Positions 7,766-12,101 of a stretch of DNA of 12,101 nucleotides are shown here, in pieces. Under the pieces are notes generated by a model. That model was not told the origin of the DNA. It did not search any database and saw nothing but the letters and a program-made list of their open reading frames with translations. A program made the position numbers and the translations under genes. Origin of the DNA: CAYMEV01 sp964431655 [NCBI: uncultured bacterium] (GTDB lineage Bacteria > CAYMEV01); NCBI GenBank assembly GCA_964431655.1, contig CAYSKJ010000092.1, forward strand, positions 1 through 12,101. The letters run 5' to 3'. Positions within the stretch are counted from its first letter, which is position 1; each line of letters opens with the position of its first letter.

Positions 7766-9510
7766 TGAAGATTCTCTTTTTTGATGGATCAAAATCCCTC
7801 AGGGCGGTTGTAAAGAGGTATGTTAAAGATATCGGCATAGAGCTTGTTGCTACAGATAACCTGGGGCGGGTATATACACTGGTACAGGAAAATGCCCCCG
7901 CTTTTGCCATCATTGAGTGGGAGAACTACCACGAGGGCATGTTCGGCTTTATTGAAAAACTGCTCTATGATTTTCCCTGTCTCAACATAGTTATGGCAGT
8001 CGACCATCTCGACAGGGATAAGCTTAACGATGCATTCAGAAGAGGAATCTCTGATTTTATCATAAAACCCTTTTCCAGGGACAGTTTTCTTCAGAAGGTT
8101 TTCAAGCCCCTGGTCAGGAGGAAAATTCCTGACGATTTTCATGCTTTGAGGAAGAAAGATGAGGAAGATGAGATTTTCTATGCCGGAAGCGACGGGAATA
8201 AAAGCATACTCATCGTGGATGATTCTGATCTCATGAGAAAGCTTATCAAAAAGGAGCTGGAACCAGACGGATACAGTTTCTTCCTTGCCAGAAACGGGGA
8301 GGAGGCTCTTGCCATTGCTGAAAAGGAGCATATTGACCTTGTCACCCTTGACATCGAAATGCCGGTCATGAATGGGTATGATGTTTGCAAAAAGCTCCGC
8401 ATAAATGACAAGACTCAGGATATACCGGTAATAATCGTCAGCTCCAGGGATGACCAGAAGGAAAAGGAAAAGGGTTTTGGCGTCGGTGCCATCGAATATT
8501 TTGTAAAGCCTTTCTCTCCCGGAAACCTGAGGCTTTTTATCAGCAACCTTTTCAGGGCCATAGAGCAGAAGAAATTTGGAAGGATAGCTGTTGTCGATAA
8601 TGAGCCGACTACCGGCCACATTCTCAAATACAGTCTTAAAAAAAGGGGTTATGTCGCCTATCTCCTGAGGACAGGCCGGGAGTTCATGAAATTCCTTGAA
8701 TCAAACCCTGTGGATATTATCATTGCTGAGTATGACCTTCCCGATACAAAAGCCATAGACCTTTTCAGGGATCTGGGAAAAAACGAGAACCTGAAATTTA
8801 CTCCCAAAATAATAGTAACTTCAGCCAGCAGGAAGGATGAGCTGATAGAAGCGCTCAACAACGGGGCGGATGACTATATCTGCAAACCCTTTGACATGGA
8901 GGAGCTTTTTGCCCGGGTCCAGGCCCATCTCAGGGTAAGGTACCTTCACCAGGAACTCAAGGAGAAGAACAGGATACTCCAGGAACTAAGCATAACCGAC
9001 GGCCTTACGGGGCTCCTGAACCGGGGCTATGTTGAGAAAAGGCTCAGGAGCGAGTACTCCCGCAGTATAAGGGGAGGTTACGCCCTGTCATGCATTATGG
9101 CAGATATAGATAACTTCAAGAGCATAAATGATACCTACGGGCATGACCTCGGGGACCTGGTCTTAAGGGAGATTGCCCAGATAATGGTAAACTCCAGCAG
9201 GATATCTGATATTGTCGGAAGGTACGGGGGTGAGGAGTTCATCCTTCTGCTGCCCAATACCACCTACAAAGGAGCCCTGGTGGTAGCAGACAGGATAAGG
9301 AATACGGTAATGAAGCATACCTTTATAAAGGGAGATACAGCCCTCACCAGGACAATCAGTCTTGGTGTCTCCTCCTTTCCGGAAACCGTAGCCAACAATG
9401 AGAATGAACTGGTAAAACTGGCTGATATGGCTCTTTACTCGGCGAAAAAAAACGGAAAGAACATGGTTGTAAAGGCATCATCCCTGGACACAGCCATAAA
9501 TGGCCGGTAA
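7765..9510 (+). CDS. Triple-receiver response regulator diguanylate cyclase (REC-REC-REC-GGDEF)
   Basis: This 581-residue protein probably makes the second messenger c-di-GMP from two GTP. REC1 (about 3-118) keeps Asp7 and the KPF lysine Lys101 but has Glu51 at the phosphorylation position. REC2 (about 147-265) is canonical, with Asp152/Asp153, Asp196 in LDIEMP, Ser226 and Lys248. REC3 (about 273-392) keeps Asp278, Thr352 and Lys374 but has Glu322 at the phospho-site (AEYDLP). A short helical linker (about 393-408) leads to a GGDEF domain (about 409-572) with metal-binding Asp447, the NDTYGH segment, GGEEF at 488-492, and an RxxD inhibitory site at 479-482 exactly five residues before it. It should therefore be active and feedback-inhibited. 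The layout resembles PleD (REC-REC-GGDEF) with one more receiver. No histidine kinase is adjacent. It overlaps thioredoxin by 1 nt and the glycosyltransferase gene by 11 nt. Confidence 0.93.
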   Translation: MKILFFDGSKSLRAVVKRYVKDIGIELVATDNLGRVYTLVQENAPAFAIIEWENYHEGMFGFIEKLLYDFPCLNIVMAVDHLDRDKLNDAFRRGISDFIIKPFSRDSFLQKVFKPLVRRKIPDDFHALRKKDEEDEIFYAGSDGNKSILIVDDSDLMRKLIKKELEPDGYSFFLARNGEEALAIAEKEHIDLVTLDIEMPVMNGYDVCKKLRINDKTQDIPVIIVSSRDDQKEKEKGFGVGAIEYFVKPFSPGNLRLFISNLFRAIEQKKFGRIAVVDNEPTTGHILKYSLKKRGYVAYLLRTGREFMKFLESNPVDIIIAEYDLPDTKAIDLFRDLGKNENLKFTPKIIVTSASRKDELIEALNNGADDYICKPFDMEELFARVQAHLRVRYLHQELKEKNRILQELSITDGLTGLLNRGYVEKRLRSEYSRSIRGGYALSCIMADIDNFKSINDTYGHDLGDLVLREIAQIMVNSSRISDIVGRYGGEEFILLLPNTTYKGALVVADRIRNTVMKHTFIKGDTALTRTISLGVSSFPETVANNENELVKLADMALYSAKKNGKNMVVKASSLDTAINGR

Positions 9511-11191
9511 AAATAAAGTATTATTATCCATACTCCTGCTTTTCATAATACTGCGGGTCTATCGGATTAACAACCCCCTGACGGATTACATAGGTCTAAG
9601 GCAGGTACCCACAGCAGATATCGCCCGTAACTTCTGCATTAAGGGCGCTGATATCCTTTACCCTCAGTATTCCACAGGGGGAGGCAGGGATGGTTATATT
9701 GAGATTGAATTTCAGATACTGCCTTATATCACATCAATGGTCTACAGGATTATTGGTACACATGAGACAGCAGGCAGGGTTGTTGCCCTTCTATTCTCAG
9801 TCATGGGTTTTGTTTTTCTTTATATGCTTCTGGGAGAGCTGGGTTTTGAGAACCATTGCAGGCTTCTGATAATGCTGATATACTCCCTGCTCCCTCAGAA
9901 TATCTATCTATCCAGGTGCTTCATGCCCGAGCCGGTTATGCTCTCTCTTATCACGATATTTGCTTATTATGCCGTAAGACTTAATAATACAGGCAATAAA
10001 CGGTATATAATCCTCTCAAGTCTCTCAGGCGCCCTGGCGGTGCTTTCAAAAGCCCCGGCGGCATACATTCTCCTGCTGTTCTTCCCCCTGGTGATACTGA
10101 ACAGAAAATATCTAAGGGGGAGATTTCTGCTTACCGCCCTTATTATCATGCTGATTCTTGCTCCGCCCTTCCTTTACTACTTCCATTCCTACCGGCTGGG
10201 CAAGATGTACAGCAGTGTGGGTATCTGGGAGACCGGTCATGGACATATATCAAAGTGGGCTGACCTGCCTGTCCTGACAGGCCGTCTTTTCTGGAATACC
10301 CTTACAAAGAGGCTTTATAACTATACCATAACACCTGTATTATTTCCCTTCTTTATATCAGGGATATGGATTCTTCTTAAAAAGAGGGAATTTATTATCT
10401 TATTCTGGTCTGCTGGGGTTTTATCAAGCTTTGTGATCCTTGCCCGGGGTACCATTGCCAATCCTTATTATCTTTACCCCCTGACCCCCCTGGTAGCGGT
10501 CTTTTCCGGAGCAGGACTTTTCAGCTTCGGCAGGATTCTTCGGAAGGATGCTGTCATTATGCTGATAATCGGCATTATGGGGGTTTATTCCTGGCTTTAT
10601 ATAAGCGAATATTATATTCCCGAGGATATTACCCTGCGCATGGGCAAGGCAATAAACAGCCTTTCCGCCCGGGATGAGAAAGTGCTGACCGTGCTTCACT
10701 CATCCCTGTATTATTCCGGCAGATACGGCTACCTTGAGAAAACCTTAAATCCCGAAAGAATAAACCATTACAAAGAACTAGGTGTCCGGTGGTTCGGATA
10801 TCCCCTCACCATCCAGGAAAAGTATGATAATCAAAGCAGAAGGAAGATACAAAAGCTTTCAGCCATTTATAATACAGCTGCAATTGATGAAGATTTCATA
10901 GTATTCGACCTTTTATCCCCCCCCGGGGATTCCGGACAGTCCTTTGACAACAGCAGCATAAAAGGACTCTTTGGGACCAAGGAGGACAGTCTCAGCATCA
11001 GCTTTGAAGCAATTAACCCGTCTGATATGCCCATTCTTACTCAAATAAGAAGGCAGGGCCTGAACAGGGGCTACTTCTTCCTTCCCCCCGGAAAATCCAG
11101 GATAAACATTAAAATGCCTGCCTATCCCCACCTCCACTACCTGGAAATCCTCCCGAAGCAAAAGGGACGGTTCTTTTTGCTTCAAACATAA
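9500..11191 (+). CDS. ArnT/PMT-like (GT39-type) membrane glycosyltransferase, C-terminus altered by insertion
   Basis: This 563-residue polytopic protein has about ten hydrophobic segments between residues 7 and 370 and a soluble C-terminal part. The first periplasmic loop has the acidic DYIGLRQVPTADIARNF stretch (29-45), matching the D-x-x-x-R-Q-x-x-TA pattern of GT-C enzymes that use polyprenyl-phosphate sugars. A second acidic motif, CFMPEP, is at 140-145. Such enzymes transfer sugars to lipid A, polysaccharide or protein on the outer face of the inner membrane. The ATG lies 11 nt inside the diguanylate cyclase gene with no strong ribosome site, so coupling is likely. The last ten residues (KQKGRFFLLQ) come from the left inverted repeat of the neighbouring element, and the true C-terminus may have been lost. 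The acceptor and sugar are unknown. Confidence 0.85.
   Translation: MAGKNKVLLSILLLFIILRVYRINNPLTDYIGLRQVPTADIARNFCIKGADILYPQYSTGGGRDGYIEIEFQILPYITSMVYRIIGTHETAGRVVALLFSVMGFVFLYMLLGELGFENHCRLLIMLIYSLLPQNIYLSRCFMPEPVMLSLITIFAYYAVRLNNTGNKRYIILSSLSGALAVLSKAPAAYILLLFFPLVILNRKYLRGRFLLTALIIMLILAPPFLYYFHSYRLGKMYSSVGIWETGHGHISKWADLPVLTGRLFWNTLTKRLYNYTITPVLFPFFISGIWILLKKREFIILFWSAGVLSSFVILARGTIANPYYLYPLTPLVAVFSGAGLFSFGRILRKDAVIMLIIGIMGVYSWLYISEYYIPEDITLRMGKAINSLSARDEKVLTVLHSSLYYSGRYGYLEKTLNPERINHYKELGVRWFGYPLTIQEKYDNQSRRKIQKLSAIYNTAAIDEDFIVFDLLSPPGDSGQSFDNSSIKGLFGTKEDSLSISFEAINPSDMPILTQIRRQGLNRGYFFLPPGKSRINIKMPAYPHLHYLEILPKQKGRFFLLQT
11155..11185 (+). repeat. Left inverted repeat (31 bp), hairpin-forming
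   Basis: This is an exact reverse complement of 12056-12086. The inner 29 bases (11155-11183) are an imperfect palindrome: a 13-pair stem (11155-11167 with 11171-11183, two of the pairs G-T) and a CGG loop at 11168-11170. The core is GGGACGGTTC. It encodes the last residues of the glycosyltransferase frame. It lacks a following T-run, so a Rho-independent terminator role is not obvious. Confidence 0.93.
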
Positions 11192-11218
11192 AAAATTTAT
11201 ATTTTTCTGAAAAAATCC

Positions 11219-11246
11219 TTGAATCAGACCCTCAGGCAGGTATAAG
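11219..11246 (+). promoter_or_regulatory. Candidate transposase promoter
   Basis: TTGAAT (11219-11224), a 16-nt spacer and TATAAG (11241-11246) form a reasonable sigma-70-type promoter inside the element, about 22 nt before the transposase ATG. That would leave a leader of about 15 nt, just enough to hold the ribosome site. Confidence 0.4.
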
Positions 11247-11254
11247 CTTAAGGT

Positions 11255-11261
11255 GAGGTGA
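11255..11261 (+). promoter_or_regulatory. Ribosome binding site of the transposase
   Basis: GAGGTGA, nearly the full anti-16S complement, lies 6 nt before the ATG at 11268 and decides that start. Confidence 0.8.
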
Positions 11262-11267
11262 GTAAAT

Positions 11268-12059
11268 ATGGTCAGAAAACCAAGACAAACAAGCCCGACT
11301 AAATACTACCACGTGATGATGCGTGGAAATAACCGGGAATCTGTCTTCCAGAAATATGAACAGAAACACTATTTTGCTGAACTGCTAAAAAACACTGAAA
11401 TGGATAGTCCTTTAGAGATTGCATCCTACTGTATCATGAATAACCATGTCCATATTCTGGCGTATGGAGAGATCGAAGACCTTTCAGAAGCCTTTAAGAA
11501 GATAAATATACAGTATGCCATGGTGTATAATATAAAAAACAAGAGGGTAGGTCATGTATTTCAGGACAGGTTCAGAAGCGAAACAGTCAGGGATGATACT
11601 TATTTTCTTCAGGTCATAAGGTATATTCACAATAATCCGGTAACTGCAAAGATAATTGAAAAGCCGGAAGAATATATCTGGACCAGCTACCGGGAATTCC
11701 TGGCCCGAAGGCCGACGGTAGTATCACCAAACCAGATGGATTTTATAAATGGACTGTTTGCCCATAATCTTGAGCATTTCAAAGAATTTCACTTTAACAG
11801 GGACTATAATGAATACCTGGATACCGATGAGGATATTGAGCAAAACAGGTCAGAAATCATAAGGGCAATATTCAAGGATATTTCATCCAGTTCAGAAAAT
11901 AAGGAAATCAGGAGCCTGCTAAACTCGGAAGAAGCAAAAAAGGAAGCAGTAAGGAAGCTGCTGAAAGAAACCAGTTTAAGCCACCGCAGGATTGCCTCGC
12001 TTATTGGCGTTAACAGCAGTATGGTTCATAGAATCAGCCTTGATAAAAATAATGATTGA
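11268..12059 (+). CDS. REP-associated-type Y1/HUH transposase with C-terminal helix-turn-helix
   Basis: This 263-residue protein belongs to the Y1_Tnp (IS200-like, TnpA_REP/RAYT) superfamily of single-strand DNA nucleases. The N-terminal YYHVMMRGNNRESVF (13-27) is the usual first strand. The HUH motif is His60-Val-His62 in MNNHVHIL, and the likely catalytic tyrosine is Tyr119 in RYIHNNPV (118-125). Residues 93-103 (RVGHVFQDRFR) match the family's GxxxQxRF segment. The C-terminal region (about 222-258) looks like a helix-turn-helix (SHRRIASLIGVNSSMVHRI) that probably helps bind the repeats. All key residues are present, so it looks intact. Its TGA (12057-12059) lies inside the right inverted repeat. 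Family members cut and join single-stranded hairpin DNA and can spread REP-like repeats. Confidence 0.92.
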   Translation: MVRKPRQTSPTKYYHVMMRGNNRESVFQKYEQKHYFAELLKNTEMDSPLEIASYCIMNNHVHILAYGEIEDLSEAFKKINIQYAMVYNIKNKRVGHVFQDRFRSETVRDDTYFLQVIRYIHNNPVTAKIIEKPEEYIWTSYREFLARRPTVVSPNQMDFINGLFAHNLEHFKEFHFNRDYNEYLDTDEDIEQNRSEIIRAIFKDISSSSENKEIRSLLNSEEAKKEAVRKLLKETSLSHRRIASLIGVNSSMVHRISLDKNND

Positions 12060-12086
12060 AGCAAAAAGAACCGTCCCTTTTGCTTC
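12056..12086 (-). repeat. Right inverted repeat (31 bp), hairpin-forming
   Basis: This is a perfect inverted copy of 11155-11185. It overlaps the transposase stop codon at 12057-12059. On the plus strand its own hairpin has two A-C mismatches where the left copy has G-T pairs, so folding is strand-asymmetric. The 15 bases after it (12087-12101) show nothing further. Confidence 0.93.
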
Positions 12087-12101
12087 ATTGGGGGTTCTAA
12101 C

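Larger units (their letters stand above)
11155..12086 (+). mobile_element. 932-bp single-gene HUH transposase element with 31-bp inverted repeats
   Basis: The unit is bounded by perfect 31-bp inverted repeats and contains one REP-associated-type Y1 transposase gene with its own candidate promoter and strong ribosome site. No target-site duplication is visible: the left flank ends ATCCTCCC and the right begins ATTGGGGG. That fits HUH transposition, which does not make one. It is much shorter than a typical IS with an accessory gene and has no tnpB. Confidence 0.8.

Noticed and set aside
7789-8619. 276-codon minus-strand open frame
   Set aside because: It lies wholly antisense to the triple-receiver gene, whose domains are clear, and its translation shows no family pattern.
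11155-11191. Left repeat as a Rho-independent terminator of the thioredoxin cluster
   Set aside because: The hairpin is AT-rich and is not followed by a T-run on the plus strand, so it does not fit a typical terminator.

Overview
The window is a stretch of chromosome from a diderm (LPS-bearing) bacterium. The evidence is a complete lptB gene, an LptC/LptA-type periplasmic bridge gene next to it, and what looks like the first 17 codons of rpoN (sigma-54) overlapping the end of lptB, which is the classic Gram-negative order. Base composition is moderate and codon use is even across the window. I cannot place the phylum from the sequence alone.

Left part (1-5552, all minus strand). This is a tightly packed operon read from right to left: a GNAT-like protein, an extended-SDR sugar epimerase/dehydratase-like protein, a HIT-family nucleotide hydrolase/phosphorylase, a 716-residue fused LptC-LptA-like protein, lptB, then the start of rpoN. 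Gaps are 23 nt or less, and lptC/A-lptB and lptB-rpoN overlap. A candidate promoter lies about 45-70 nt upstream of the GNAT gene.

Middle (5634-7283, minus strand). A 549-residue protein joins an N-terminal polytopic UPF0104/LPG-synthase-TM-like membrane domain to a C-terminal SAM-dependent methyltransferase. A 173-nt AT-rich divergent intergenic region separates it from the plus-strand genes.

Right part (7457-11191, plus strand). Three genes form an overlapping, probably translationally coupled cluster: thioredoxin, a triple-receiver diguanylate cyclase (REC-REC-REC-GGDEF), and an ArnT/PMT-like (GT39-type) membrane glycosyltransferase. Only the middle receiver keeps the phospho-accepting Asp. 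The first and third carry Glu there. The cyclase has an intact GGEEF and an RxxD inhibitory site.

Right end (11155-12086). A compact 932-bp element carries one HUH/Y1 REP-associated-type transposase. It is bounded by perfect 31-bp inverted repeats, each of which is itself a hairpin-forming imperfect palindrome. The left repeat supplies the last codons of the glycosyltransferase gene, and the right repeat overlaps the transposase stop codon. The glycosyltransferase may therefore have been truncated and re-terminated by the insertion.

Taken together, the region is about building, exporting and regulating the cell envelope (LPS transport, glycolipid or glycan modification, c-di-GMP signalling), with one recent-looking mobile element. 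No RNA genes, CRISPR arrays or prophage were seen, and no stretch over 300 bases lacks a gene.
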